From contig NZ_JACJUK010000002.1 in NCBI RefSeq assembly GCF_014235875.1, forward strand, positions 496,001 to 560,000: a stretch of DNA of 64,000 nt. The letters are read 5' to 3'. The translations under genes were made by a program, and so were the position numbers. Positions within the stretch are counted from its first letter, which is position 1. Every line of letters starts with the position of its first letter. Under the pieces are notes generated by a model. That model was not told the DNA's origin. It was given only the letters and a program-made list of their open reading frames with translations, and made no database searches. Source of the DNA: Croceivirga lutea. Lineage in GTDB: Bacteria; Bacteroidota; Bacteroidia; Flavobacteriales; Flavobacteriaceae. Positions 1 to 8,647 of the stretch are shown piece by piece.

Positions 1-3
1 TTA

Positions 4-933
4 ATGGGCAAACTTTTAATTGTCGGCACTCTTGCCTTCGACGCTATTGAATCTCCTTTTGGCAAAACAGACAAAATACTGGGGGGTGCAGCTACTTTTA
101 TTGGATTAGCTGCTTCTCATTTTAATGTTAAATCTGCAATTGTATCAGTTGTTGGCGATGACTTTCCTGATGAATATTTGAATCTTTTAGCTAAGAGAAA
201 TATTGATTTATCTGGTGTTGAAGTGGTTAACGGAGGAAAAACTTTCTTTTGGAGTGGAAAATACCATAACGATTTAAATACTAGAGATACGCTAGCAACA
301 GAATTAAACACACTTGCCGAATTTAACCCAGTGGTACCTGAAGAGTTTAAGGAGCCAGATGTGGTTATGCTAGGCAATCTAGACCCTACTATTCAACAAA
401 GTGTTATAGACCAACTAACTACTCGACCAAAGCTTATAGTTTTAGATACCATGAATTTTTGGATGGATAATACTTTAGATGCTTTGTTATCTGTTATAAA
501 AAATGTTGATGTTTTAACCATTAATGACGAAGAAGCAAGGCAACTAACCCAAGAACATTCTTTGGTAAGAGCTGCCGCTAAAATTCATAATATGGGGCCT
601 AAATATGTGGTGATAAAAAAAGGTGAACACGGTGCCTTATTATTTCAAGATACTAATGTGTTTTTTGCACCCGCATTGCCTTTGGAGGAAGTATTTGATC
701 CCACGGGCGCTGGTGATACTTTTGCTGGAGGTTTTAGTGGCTATTTAGCTTCAACCAAAAATAACTCTTTTGAAAACCTAAAGAATGCTGTTATTCATGG
801 TTCAAACCTAGCATCATTCTGTGTTGAAAAGTTTGGTACAGAACGTATGCAAAATTTGAGTAAGGAAGAAATAGAGCAACGACTAACAGAGTTCTCTAGC
901 TTAACACAATTTAATATTGAACTTCAAAGTTAA
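4..933 (+). CDS. PfkB-family carbohydrate/nucleoside kinase
   Basis: Cytoplasmic kinase of the ribokinase (PfkB) superfamily, 309 aa, the usual family length. The N-terminus carries a Gly-rich substrate loop (LGGAATFIGLAA, about residues 26-37) and the C-terminus has the signature DPTGAGDTFAGGF, in which Asp238 is the predicted catalytic base and the GAGD loop forms the anion hole. The substrate cannot be read from sequence; ribokinase-, fructokinase- and adenosine-kinase-like roles are all possible. The gene ends 26 nt before a PurF-like gene on the same strand, so the two probably form an operon, which leans the guess toward nucleoside or ribose metabolism (inference). The ATG lies at the very edge of the window, so its promoter is not visible. 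Confidence 0.9.
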   Translation: MGKLLIVGTLAFDAIESPFGKTDKILGGAATFIGLAASHFNVKSAIVSVVGDDFPDEYLNLLAKRNIDLSGVEVVNGGKTFFWSGKYHNDLNTRDTLATELNTLAEFNPVVPEEFKEPDVVMLGNLDPTIQQSVIDQLTTRPKLIVLDTMNFWMDNTLDALLSVIKNVDVLTINDEEARQLTQEHSLVRAAAKIHNMGPKYVVIKKGEHGALLFQDTNVFFAPALPLEEVFDPTGAGDTFAGGFSGYLASTKNNSFENLKNAVIHGSNLASFCVEKFGTERMQNLSKEEIEQRLTEFSSLTQFNIELQS

Positions 934-959
934 TAAACCAAAGAACTGAGGAAAAGGTC

Positions 960-2858
960 ATGAGTGATGCTATAAAGCACGAATGTGGGATTTCACTAAT
1001 TAGGTTATTAAAACCTTTAGAATATTATAAAGAAAAGTACGGTACAGCCTTTTATGGTGTAAATAAGATGTACTTAATGATGGAAAAACAGCACAATCGG
1101 GGTCAAGATGGTGCTGGTTTTGCTAGTATTAAGTTAGATATGAAACCCGGCCAGCGCTATATTAGTAGAATACGTTCTGCCAATCAGCAACCCATACAAG
1201 ATATTTTTTCTCAAATTAACGGCCGCATAAACTCAGAAATTGCACAACATCCGCAGTATTGGGATGATGTTGCCTATCAAAAAGAAAATATACCTTATAT
1301 AGGTGAGTTGCTGTTAGGGCATGTGCGCTACGGAACTTTTGGCAAGAACAGCATTGAAAGTGTACATCCTTTCTTAAGACAAAATAATTGGATGCACCGT
1401 AACTTAATTGTTGCTGGCAACTTTAATATGACCAATGTTGATGAATTATTTGGCAATTTGGTTGAATTAGGGCAGCACCCAAAAGAAATGGCTGACACCA
1501 TTACCGTAATGGAGCGTATTGGTCATTTTTTAGATGATGCGGTATCCAAACTGTATAAAGAAGTAAAAAAAGAAGGCTACACCAAGCGCCAAGCTTCGCC
1601 TCATATAGCAGAGCGTTTAAACGTGGGTAAAATTCTGAGAAAATCTGCGAAAAACTGGGATGGTGGTTACGCTATGGGTGGTTTATTTGGTCATGGTGAC
1701 GCATTTATGCTTAGAGACCCTGCAGGAATTCGACCAAGTTATTATTATAAAGATGATGAAATTGTAGTGGTTGCTTCTGAAAGACCAGTAATTCAAACCG
1801 TATTTAACGTAAAATATGATGCGGTACAAGAATTACCTCCGGGCAATGCTATTATTATAAAAAAGAACGGTAAGGTTACCCTTGAAGAAGTTCTGGAGCC
1901 GTTAGAGCTTAAAGCCTGTTCTTTTGAGCGAATTTATTTTTCTAGAGGAAGTGATAAAGAAATTTACCAAGAGCGTAAACTTCTGGGTAAGTTGGTTTTT
2001 CCTGAAATCTTGAAGGCAATAGATGATGATTTGAATAATACTGTATTTTCTTATATTCCAAATACTGCAGAAACATCTTTCTTTGGTATGGTTAAAGAAG
2101 CTCAAAGCTATCTTAATAAAAAGAAGGAAAAGCAAATTCTAGCACTTGGCTCAACTATTACTCCAGAAGAATTACATGAGATTTTAGATGTAAGGCCTCG
2201 TATAGAAAAGGTGGCAATTAAAGATGCTAAACTTAGAACTTTTATTACTCAAGATAGTAGTAGAGATGATTTAGTAACCCATGTTTATGATATTTCTTAC
2301 GGTTCAGTTAAAGAAACTGATAACCTTGTAATAATAGACGATAGTATTGTAAGAGGAACTACTTTAAAAAAGAGTATACTTAGAATGCTCGATCGTTTAA
2401 ATCCTAAGAAAATTGTTGTCGTTTCTTCTGCTCCACAAATTAGGTATCCAGATTGCTATGGTATAGACATGGCAAAACTAGAAGATTTCGTAGCGTTTAA
2501 GGCTGCAGTAGAATTACATAAGAAGAGAGGAACAGAAAACATCATAGAAGAAATTTATCAAAAGTGCTTAAAACAAGTTGGTAAAAAAGATTCTAAAGTG
2601 GTGAATTATGTAAAAGAACTTTATGAACCCTTTAGTGCTGATGAAATTTCTAAAGAGATAGCGTTATTATTAAGCCCAAAGGATATCAAGGCTGATGTTG
2701 AAGTCATCTATCAAACCATATATAACCTGCATGAAGCCTGTCCTAAAAATCTAGGTGACTGGTATTTTACAGGTGATTACCCAACCCCAGGAGGTAACCG
2801 AGTGGTTAATAAAGCATTTATCAATTTTTTTGAAGGAAATAACAAGAGAGCCTACTAA
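960..2858 (+). CDS. PurF-like amidophosphoribosyltransferase (long form)
   Basis: Class II glutamine amidotransferase fused to a phosphoribosyltransferase domain, 632 aa. Cys9 (in HECGIS) would be the N-terminal nucleophile after removal of an eight-residue propeptide. The PRPP-binding loop is IDDSIVRGTT at about residues 459-468. Known PurF catalyses PRPP plus glutamine to 5-phosphoribosylamine, the first step of purine synthesis. Classical PurF proteins are about 470-510 aa; this one has extra sequence in the glutaminase half (around residues 60-110) and a long C-terminal tail, so it may be a second, diverged PurF paralog. It follows a PfkB kinase by 26 nt. The purine-rich stretch before the ATG (GAGGAAAAGG) resembles a Shine-Dalgarno sequence but may be chance in this phylum. 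Confidence 0.85.
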   Translation: MSDAIKHECGISLIRLLKPLEYYKEKYGTAFYGVNKMYLMMEKQHNRGQDGAGFASIKLDMKPGQRYISRIRSANQQPIQDIFSQINGRINSEIAQHPQYWDDVAYQKENIPYIGELLLGHVRYGTFGKNSIESVHPFLRQNNWMHRNLIVAGNFNMTNVDELFGNLVELGQHPKEMADTITVMERIGHFLDDAVSKLYKEVKKEGYTKRQASPHIAERLNVGKILRKSAKNWDGGYAMGGLFGHGDAFMLRDPAGIRPSYYYKDDEIVVVASERPVIQTVFNVKYDAVQELPPGNAIIIKKNGKVTLEEVLEPLELKACSFERIYFSRGSDKEIYQERKLLGKLVFPEILKAIDDDLNNTVFSYIPNTAETSFFGMVKEAQSYLNKKKEKQILALGSTITPEELHEILDVRPRIEKVAIKDAKLRTFITQDSSRDDLVTHVYDISYGSVKETDNLVIIDDSIVRGTTLKKSILRMLDRLNPKKIVVVSSAPQIRYPDCYGIDMAKLEDFVAFKAAVELHKKRGTENIIEEIYQKCLKQVGKKDSKVVNYVKELYEPFSADEISKEIALLLSPKDIKADVEVIYQTIYNLHEACPKNLGDWYFTGDYPTPGGNRVVNKAFINFFEGNNKRAY

Positions 2859-2944
2859 AATTTACATTTATCGAAAGATATCTGCCATTCATCGACAAAA
2901 TTAACATTTTGGCGTCTTTTTAATTTAGGCTAATAAAAGCGATG

Positions 2945-3030
2945 TACTTTGGTATCACCATAGCATAAGTAGGTTAAGTTCATGGTAAGATTTGGGGCAA
3001 AAAAGGTGGAGTTTCTCCGCCTTTTTTATT
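2945..3030 (+). ncRNA. Tandem small RNA candidate, copy 1
   Basis: First of three near-identical units. A -7 box (TACTTTGG, 2945-2952) precedes a 40-nt conserved body (2958-2997, starting CCATAGCATAAG and ending AAGATTTGGGG). Then comes an intrinsic terminator, stem GGTGGAG / CTCCGCC, with flanking A and T tracts (2999-3027). The body is identical to copy 2. Its ends CCAT and ATGG can pair to close a hairpin. No start codon or plausible peptide lies in the body. Predicted transcript about 70 nt. It may belong to a known flavobacterial RNA family; I cannot test that here. Confidence 0.65.
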
Positions 3031-3152
3031 GCCCAATATTTTCCTGTACTACTTTTCTTAACGCCTTACACAGTAACTTCTTCAAGCAAAGTATTTTAAC
3101 TTATTTAAAGGGCGTTGGTCTAAAAACAAACATTAATAGCTGCTCTATAGCC

Positions 3153-3236
3153 TACATTTGAAGAACCATAGCATAAGTAGGTTAAGTTCATGGTAAGATT
3201 TGGGGTAAGAAGGCGGAGATTTCTCCGCCTTCTTTG
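3153..3236 (+). ncRNA. Tandem small RNA candidate, copy 2
   Basis: Second unit, 208 nt downstream of the first. It has a perfect TAnnTTTG -7 box (TACATTTG, 3153-3160) exactly 13 nt before the body, as in copy 1. The 40-nt body (3166-3205) is identical to copy 1. The terminator stem is GAAGGCGGAG / CTCCGCCTTC (3209-3232). Relative to copy 1 the stem replaces a G-U pair by G-C and A-T pairs by G-C pairs, so both arms change together. The intervening 110-nt spacer is not conserved, which argues for three independent transcription units rather than one transcript. Confidence 0.65.
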
Positions 3237-3323
3237 TATTGACAACCAACCTTTTAGTTGTTATAAATGTTAATTTTTTAACAAAACCAATCTTTAGTCT
3301 CCTAAAAATTTTCACGTTTATTT

Positions 3324-3434
3324 TTTGTTATTTAACACAATACCAGTAATTTAGTTTCGCCATAGCATAAGTAGGTTAAGTTTATGGTAAGATTTGGGAC
3401 GAAAAGGGTGGATGTATTTCCACCCTTTTCTATT
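3324..3434 (+). ncRNA. Tandem small RNA candidate, copy 3
   Basis: Third unit. A full promoter is visible: TTTG (3324-3327), 19 nt, then TAATTTAG (3347-3354, one mismatch to TAnnTTTG), again 13 nt before the body at 3360-3398. The body differs from copies 1 and 2 by a C-to-T change (TTTATGG for TTCATGG), which extends the closing helix to CCATA / TATGG, and by the last base. The terminator is a perfect 12-bp stem GAAAAGGGTGGA / TCCACCCTTTTC (3401-3430) with a different sequence from the other two copies. Confidence 0.65.
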
Positions 3435-3462
3435 TTTATAAATGATGCTCTTTTATCCATAA

Positions 3463-3490
3463 AAAAAGCCCCACAAATGCAGGGCTTTTC
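3463..3490 (-). terminator. Intrinsic terminator of the superoxide dismutase gene
   Basis: Read on the minus strand, AAAAGCCC pairs with GGGCTTTT across a short loop, followed by a run of T. It lies about 22 nt beyond the stop codon of the sod gene. Confidence 0.75.
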
Positions 3491-3511
3491 AAATACAATT
3501 ATTTGTGATTT

Positions 3512-4120
3512 TTATTTGTTTGCTTCATAATGTTCTGAAACCTTACTCCAATTAATTACGTTAAAGAAAGCAGACACATAATCTGGCCTTCTATTTTGAT
3601 AATTTAAATAGTAAGCATGCTCCCATACATCTAAACCTAATATTGGAGTTCCTTCACAACCAGTATCTGGCATTAGGGGGTTGTCTTGATTTGGAGTAGA
3701 ACAAACTTCTAGTTTTCCTCCTTTATGAACGCAAAGCCAAGCCCAACCAGAACCAAATCTGCTTCCTGCTGCTCCGCTAAACTCTTCTTTGAATTTATCA
3801 AAAGACCCAAAAGCAGCATTAATAGCATCAGCTAACGCACCAGAAGGGTTTCCGCCACCATCTGGAGACATTACCTCCCAAAATAAAGAGTGATTGTAAA
3901 AACCACCACCATTATTACGTACTGCACCATTAGACATGTCTAAGTTTGTAAGTATATCTTCAATACTCTTTCCGTCTAAATCAGTGTCTTTAATTGCAGC
4001 ATTAAGTTTTGTTGTATATCCGTTATGATGCTTTGTGTGGTGAATTTCCATAGTTCTAGCATCTATATGTGGTTCTAAAGCATCGTATGCATATGGTAAA
4101 TTAGGTAGTTCAAAAGCCAT
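3512..4120 (-). CDS. Superoxide dismutase, Mn/Fe type
   Basis: Dismutates superoxide to oxygen and hydrogen peroxide in the cytoplasm. The start chosen is the ATG giving [10 protein letters not shown] (202 aa); an upstream in-frame ATG would add a non-homologous 12 residues. Metal ligands are all visible: His27, His77 (NHSLFW), Asp164 and His168 ([18 protein letters not shown]). The [11 protein letters not shown] context and the Gln in [10 protein letters not shown] resemble Mn-type or cambialistic enzymes more than strict Fe-type; metal choice cannot be fixed from sequence. The gene is monocistronic, with its own terminator, and faces the tandem small RNA units across a short gap. No secretion signal. 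Confidence 0.95.
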   Translation of the reverse strand: MAFELPNLPYAYDALEPHIDARTMEIHHTKHHNGYTTKLNAAIKDTDLDGKSIEDILTNLDMSNGAVRNNGGGFYNHSLFWEVMSPDGGGNPSGALADAINAAFGSFDKFKEEFSGAAGSRFGSGWAWLCVHKGGKLEVCSTPNQDNPLMPDTGCEGTPILGLDVWEHAYYLNYQNRRPDYVSAFFNVINWSKVSEHYEANK

Positions 4121-4217
4121 TTTTTCGTGTTTTAAATTAATTTTCAATTCTTTCAAAAATACAATTTTAACATTTAAATGGCAGGTTTAGATGTGTTAAT
4201 AAGATGGTAAGATTTGT

Positions 4218-4224
4218 TACTTTG
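4218..4224 (+). promoter_or_regulatory. Candidate -7 box of the AddA-like gene
   Basis: TACTTTG ends 8 nt before the TTG start codon, so the mRNA would be leaderless or nearly so. The 13 nt just upstream (ATGGTAAGATTTG, 4204-4216) match the end of the tandem small-RNA body. Confidence 0.4.
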
Positions 4225-4232
4225 TAAACGTT

Positions 4233-7200
4233 TTGATAAAAGAAAGTTTTAAAATTTTAAGCGCATCGGCTGGCACAGGAAAAACCTATAGGTTAACCAA
4301 AGCATTTCTTGTTCGTTTACTTGAAAAAAACTCCCTTGCAAATTTTAGAAGTTTATTAGCAATCACTTTTACTAACAAGGCTGTTTCAGAAATGAAACAA
4401 CGTATTTTAGATAATCTTGTTTTTTTTAGTAAGGAAAGTATTCTTAGTAAGCCTACAACACTATTTTCTGAAATTGCTCTTGAACTCAACCTAAGTAATG
4501 CAGAACTTCAACAACGTGCAAAACATACTTTAAAAAATCTTTTGCATCACTATGCGTTTTTTGATATTTCTACCATTGATAGGTTCAATCACAGGTTGGT
4601 AAGAACGTTTGCAAAAGACCTTAATATTTCTCAAAACTTTAATGTTGAATTAGATATTGACTACATCTTAAGTCTTTCTGTTAATCAACTTTTGTCAAAA
4701 GCCGGATCCAATGATCTACTTACCAAAATATTTATAGATTTTGCGTTGAATAAGATTGAAGATGGCAAAAGTTGGGATATTGCTTATGACTTAAATAATA
4801 TAGGCCAACTGCTCTTTCAAGAAAATCATTATGCACATTTAAAAAGTCTAGAAGAAAAATCAATCGCTGATTTTTTCGATTTAAAAAAAGCGCTTTTAGC
4901 GCAAATAAACTCTTTAAAAAATGAAATGATTAACGCGGCTAAAAATTCAAATGCGTTAATTAAAACCAATGGATTAGAGCCAACAGATTTTACTAGAAAA
5001 TTATTCCCAGCTTTTCTAACTCAAGTTATTAATGACCCAACAATAATTAATTTTAACGCAGCTTGGAAACAAGAATTTGAAACCACCATACTGTACAATA
5101 AATCTACTAATGAGGCTGTAAAAACCACTATTGACGGCCTAAAAGCTGATTTTATGGTCGATTTTACGAAAATCAAAAATAGTTTTGATAAAATTTCTTT
5201 TTTAGAACGTGTTCTCAAAAATATTGTACCATTAACATTGTTAGCAGAAATTCAAAAAGAATTAACTGTACTAAAGAATGAAGAAGGCTTTTTAACCATT
5301 AATGAGTTCAATGAACTTATTGCTAAAGAGATAAAAAAACAGCCTATACCTTATATATATGAACGATTGGGTGAACGGTATAGACATTATTATATAGATG
5401 AATTCCAAGACACCTCATTTCTTCAATGGCACAACTTGATTCCTTTAGTAAGTCATGCTATTGAGAGTGAAGACCAAAAAGGCAACCAGGGTTCCATTTT
5501 ATTAGTAGGTGATGTAAAACAATCTATTTACAGATGGAGAGGCGGTGAACCTGAACAGTTTTTAAACCTGGTTTTACAAAAAGAAAATCCATTTACTATT
5601 ATCTCTTCCGTTGAGCAATTAAATAAAAATTGGAGAAGTCATGAAGAAATCATTCACTTCAACAACTCCTTTTTCACCTTTATTGCTAACAAGCTTACCA
5701 ATAGCAGCCATTCAGCTATTTTTACTGATGGTAATAAGCAACAAACCAATGAAAAGAAAGGAGGCTTTGTTAAACTTTCTTTTTTACCAAACGAAAAAAA
5801 TGAAGAATCTAACGAACATTGCTTTAAAACCCTTGAACATATCAATGAAATTATCAATTCTGGATACGCCTTAGAGGATATAACAATCTTAGTAAGAGAT
5901 AAAAAGAATGAAAAGAAAATTGCCAATTATTTAATTGAACAAAATATTCCTGTTGTTTCGAGTGATGCGCTATTACTAAATTCTAGTCTTGAAATTAAGT
6001 TTTTAATAGCCTTTGCTGAATGGATTTTAAATCCTGAAGAAAATGAACATCAATATGCAATTTTAGAATTTCTAGTTGTAGATGTTTTAAAGCAACATGA
6101 TTTTTATACTTCTCATTTAAACAACTTACCAACTTATTTAAACGATACTTACGACTTAGATTTAGGAGTACTCAAGCATTTAAATCTCATAGATTTTTTT
6201 GAACACCTCATCCTAAAATTTAAGTTAGCAGAACAAAATACAGCATATATTACTGCATTTTTAGATGAAGTTTTTCAATTTGATAGTGAGCGCCAAGAAG
6301 GTCTTTTTGCGTTTGTAGATTATTGGAAATTAAAACAAGACAAGCTTTCACTACCAATGCCCGCAGAAGTTGATGCAGTTAAAATATTTACGATACATAA
6401 ATCTAAAGGACTAGAATTTAAATTTGTAATCTTCCCTTTTGCAGACACCCAAATAAATGATAGCAGAAAACAAAATAATGTTTGGGTTAACGTTGAACCA
6501 AGTTCTTTTGCAGGGTTCTCAGAAGTAATGATTAAAAACCATATGGCTCTAGAGAATTATTCTGACAACTCCAAAGCGGTATATGAAGAAGAAAATCAAA
6601 AATCAGAATTAGATGACCTAAACGTATTGTATGTTGCATTGACTAGGGCGGTTTACGGACTTTATATCATATCAGTACCAGTAAAAGAAAAATCAACACA
6701 ACGCTCCTACGCATCATTTTTTAAAGATTATATCGAACAAACACAAAAAGAAAATGATGAGAATGCAGCATATCAATTTGGAAAAATTGAGAAAGTAGCA
6801 AAGAAGCAACTTGAGAAAACACCAAAACATTTATCATTTATTCAAAACAATAAAACGCAAAATGATTTTCCAATTGCAACGGTAGAATATATTGGCAACC
6901 AAGAAGTCAATGAAGCTATTTTATTCGGAAATAAAATTCACGATATTCTATCCAATATTAAAGTTGCTACTGATGTTGATGTAGCAGTAGATACTTATGT
7001 AACACGGTATAATATAGGCCAGTCAGAAAAAGAACAAATAAAACAAACAGTGTCTAAAGTGGTAAACAATAACCAGCTACAGCACTATTTTTCTGAAGGA
7101 CTAACCATTAAAAACGAAGTAGAAATTTTAACAGAAGATAATGTTGTTTTAAGACCAGATAGATTGGTAATAAAAGAGAATAGAGCCACAATTATAGATT

Positions 7201-7337
7201 ATAAAACTGGCATTCCATCTCACAATCATGAAATTCAACTAAATTCTTATGCCCATGCCATTCAACGAATGGGGTATCAAATTGAAGAAAAACTATTAGT
7301 ATATATCAACGAAGAAATAAAAACTCTAGCAATATAA
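4233..7337 (+). CDS. AddA-like UvrD-family helicase/nuclease
   Basis: Superfamily 1A helicase with a C-terminal RecB-like nuclease, 1034 aa, the usual architecture of AddA/RecB in this phylum. Walker A is SASAGTGKT (residues 10-18), Walker B-type YIDEFQDTS at about 385-393, motif III region [13 protein letters not shown], and motif [10 protein letters not shown] near residue 800. The PD-(D/E)XK nuclease signature IIDYKTG lies at residues 987-993 (Asp989, Lys991). It should process double-strand DNA ends for RecA-dependent repair together with the AddB-like protein encoded at 10073. The start is TTG: no ATG lies upstream of Walker A in frame. The stop is 2 nt from kbl, suggesting cotranscription. 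Confidence 0.88.
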   Translation: MIKESFKILSASAGTGKTYRLTKAFLVRLLEKNSLANFRSLLAITFTNKAVSEMKQRILDNLVFFSKESILSKPTTLFSEIALELNLSNAELQQRAKHTLKNLLHHYAFFDISTIDRFNHRLVRTFAKDLNISQNFNVELDIDYILSLSVNQLLSKAGSNDLLTKIFIDFALNKIEDGKSWDIAYDLNNIGQLLFQENHYAHLKSLEEKSIADFFDLKKALLAQINSLKNEMINAAKNSNALIKTNGLEPTDFTRKLFPAFLTQVINDPTIINFNAAWKQEFETTILYNKSTNEAVKTTIDGLKADFMVDFTKIKNSFDKISFLERVLKNIVPLTLLAEIQKELTVLKNEEGFLTINEFNELIAKEIKKQPIPYIYERLGERYRHYYIDEFQDTSFLQWHNLIPLVSHAIESEDQKGNQGSILLVGDVKQSIYRWRGGEPEQFLNLVLQKENPFTIISSVEQLNKNWRSHEEIIHFNNSFFTFIANKLTNSSHSAIFTDGNKQQTNEKKGGFVKLSFLPNEKNEESNEHCFKTLEHINEIINSGYALEDITILVRDKKNEKKIANYLIEQNIPVVSSDALLLNSSLEIKFLIAFAEWILNPEENEHQYAILEFLVVDVLKQHDFYTSHLNNLPTYLNDTYDLDLGVLKHLNLIDFFEHLILKFKLAEQNTAYITAFLDEVFQFDSERQEGLFAFVDYWKLKQDKLSLPMPAEVDAVKIFTIHKSKGLEFKFVIFPFADTQINDSRKQNNVWVNVEPSSFAGFSEVMIKNHMALENYSDNSKAVYEEENQKSELDDLNVLYVALTRAVYGLYIISVPVKEKSTQRSYASFFKDYIEQTQKENDENAAYQFGKIEKVAKKQLEKTPKHLSFIQNNKTQNDFPIATVEYIGNQEVNEAILFGNKIHDILSNIKVATDVDVAVDTYVTRYNIGQSEKEQIKQTVSKVVNNNQLQHYFSEGLTIKNEVEILTEDNVVLRPDRLVIKENRATIIDYKTGIPSHNHEIQLNSYAHAIQRMGYQIEEKLLVYINEEIKTLAI

Positions 7338-7339
7338 TT

Positions 7340-8533
7340 ATGTACGGAAATATAAAAGAACATCTTCAAAAAGAACTGGAAGAAATTAAAGAAGCAGGTC
7401 TATTTAAAGAAGAACGTATAATTACTTCACCACAAGATGCCGTAATAAAACTAGATTCTGGAAAAGAAGTAATTAATTTTTGCGCAAATAACTATTTAGG
7501 ACTATCATCTCACCCTGAAGTTGTAAAAGCGGCTAAAGACACCCTAGACTCACACGGTTTTGGGATGTCATCAGTTAGGTTTATTTGTGGTACTCAAGAC
7601 ATTCACAAAACTCTCGAACAAAAAATAGCAGATTACTACAGTACAGAGGATACCATTTTATATGCCGCAGCTTTTGATGCTAATGGTGGTGTGTTTGAAC
7701 CGTTACTTACTGCAGAAGATGCTATTATTTCAGATTCTCTAAATCATGCCTCAATTATAGATGGTGTAAGATTATGCAAAGCCAAAAGATATAGATACGC
7801 AAATAATAACATGTCAGATTTAGAAGCTAAGTTAAAAGAAGCTAATAACGATGGTGCCAGATTCAAGATAATTGTAACTGATGGTGTGTTTTCTATGGAT
7901 GGTTTGTTAGCTCCATTAGACCTTATATGTGATTTAGCTGATAAATATGATGCCATGGTAATGATTGATGAATGCCATGCAGCAGGTTTTATTGGTGAAA
8001 CAGGGCGTGGAACTTTAGAAGAAAAAGGTGTTCTTGATAGAATTGATATTATAACAGGAACCTTGGGCAAAGCATTAGGTGGTGCAATGGGTGGTTACAC
8101 TACTGGTAAAAAAGAAATTATTGAAATGCTTAGACAGCGTTCTAGACCTTACTTATTTTCAAACTCTTTGGCCCCCGCAATTGTAGGTGCTTCCATTAAA
8201 GTGTTTGATATGCTTAAAACAGATACTAGCTTAAGAGATAAGCTCGAAAAGAATACGAAATATTTTAAAGAAGGAGTAAAAAAGGCCGGTTTTGATATCA
8301 TTGATGGTGATTCTGCTATTGTTCCAATTATGTTATACGATGCTAAATTGTCTCAAATAATGGCAAATAAACTTCTAGAAAAAGGTATTTATGTCATAGG
8401 ATTCTTTTATCCAGTAGTACCTAAAGGCAAAGCCAGAATTCGCGTGCAGCTCTCAGCAGCGCACAACAAAGAGCATTTAGACAAAGCAATTGAAGCATTT
8501 TCTGACGTAGGTAAAGAACTAAAAATCGTTTAA
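7340..8533 (+). CDS. kbl: Glycine C-acetyltransferase (2-amino-3-ketobutyrate CoA ligase)
   Basis: PLP-dependent alpha-oxoamine synthase, 397 aa, that cleaves 2-amino-3-ketobutyrate with CoA to glycine and acetyl-CoA, the second step of threonine degradation via threonine dehydrogenase. The Schiff-base lysine is Lys244 in [13 protein letters not shown], the same number as in the E. coli enzyme. Also visible are [11 protein letters not shown] near the N-terminus, [11 protein letters not shown] and [11 protein letters not shown] (PLP-contacting Asp and His). Family sisters (5-aminolevulinate synthase, BioF, serine palmitoyltransferase) are less likely given near-textbook Kbl spacing. Threonine dehydrogenase is not in the window. 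The gene starts 2 nt after the AddA-like gene. Confidence 0.93.
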   Translation: MYGNIKEHLQKELEEIKEAGLFKEERIITSPQDAVIKLDSGKEVINFCANNYLGLSSHPEVVKAAKDTLDSHGFGMSSVRFICGTQDIHKTLEQKIADYYSTEDTILYAAAFDANGGVFEPLLTAEDAIISDSLNHASIIDGVRLCKAKRYRYANNNMSDLEAKLKEANNDGARFKIIVTDGVFSMDGLLAPLDLICDLADKYDAMVMIDECHAAGFIGETGRGTLEEKGVLDRIDIITGTLGKALGGAMGGYTTGKKEIIEMLRQRSRPYLFSNSLAPAIVGASIKVFDMLKTDTSLRDKLEKNTKYFKEGVKKAGFDIIDGDSAIVPIMLYDAKLSQIMANKLLEKGIYVIGFFYPVVPKGKARIRVQLSAAHNKEHLDKAIEAFSDVGKELKIV

Positions 8534-8582
8534 CTGTTTTATTTTATCTATCAACCGTCTTTTTAAAAAAATAAGTAATGAT

Positions 8583-8613
8583 TTTGTTAATAATACTTAA
8601 CAACTTACATTTG
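8583..8613 (+). promoter_or_regulatory. Promoter of the OmpA-like gene
   Basis: Textbook Bacteroidota promoter: TTTG (8583-8586), 19 nt, TACATTTG (8606-8613). It predicts a 5' leader of about 25-30 nt before the ATG at 8648. Confidence 0.7.
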
Positions 8614-8647
8614 CAGCTGATAAACACTTAAACTTAAATTTTAGAAC

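Noticed and set aside
938-959. Shine-Dalgarno sequence before the PurF-like gene
   Set aside because: The purine run GAGGAAAAGG could be one, but Bacteroidota ribosomes hide the anti-Shine-Dalgarno and nearby genes lack such sites; not asserted.
2859-3511. CRISPR array because of three repeats
   Set aside because: Repeats are about 200 nt apart, carry promoters and terminators, and spacers are far too long; no cas genes.
5641-5926. Overlapping frames on both strands within the AddA-like gene
   Set aside because: They lie wholly inside a large conserved gene and have no recognisable features.
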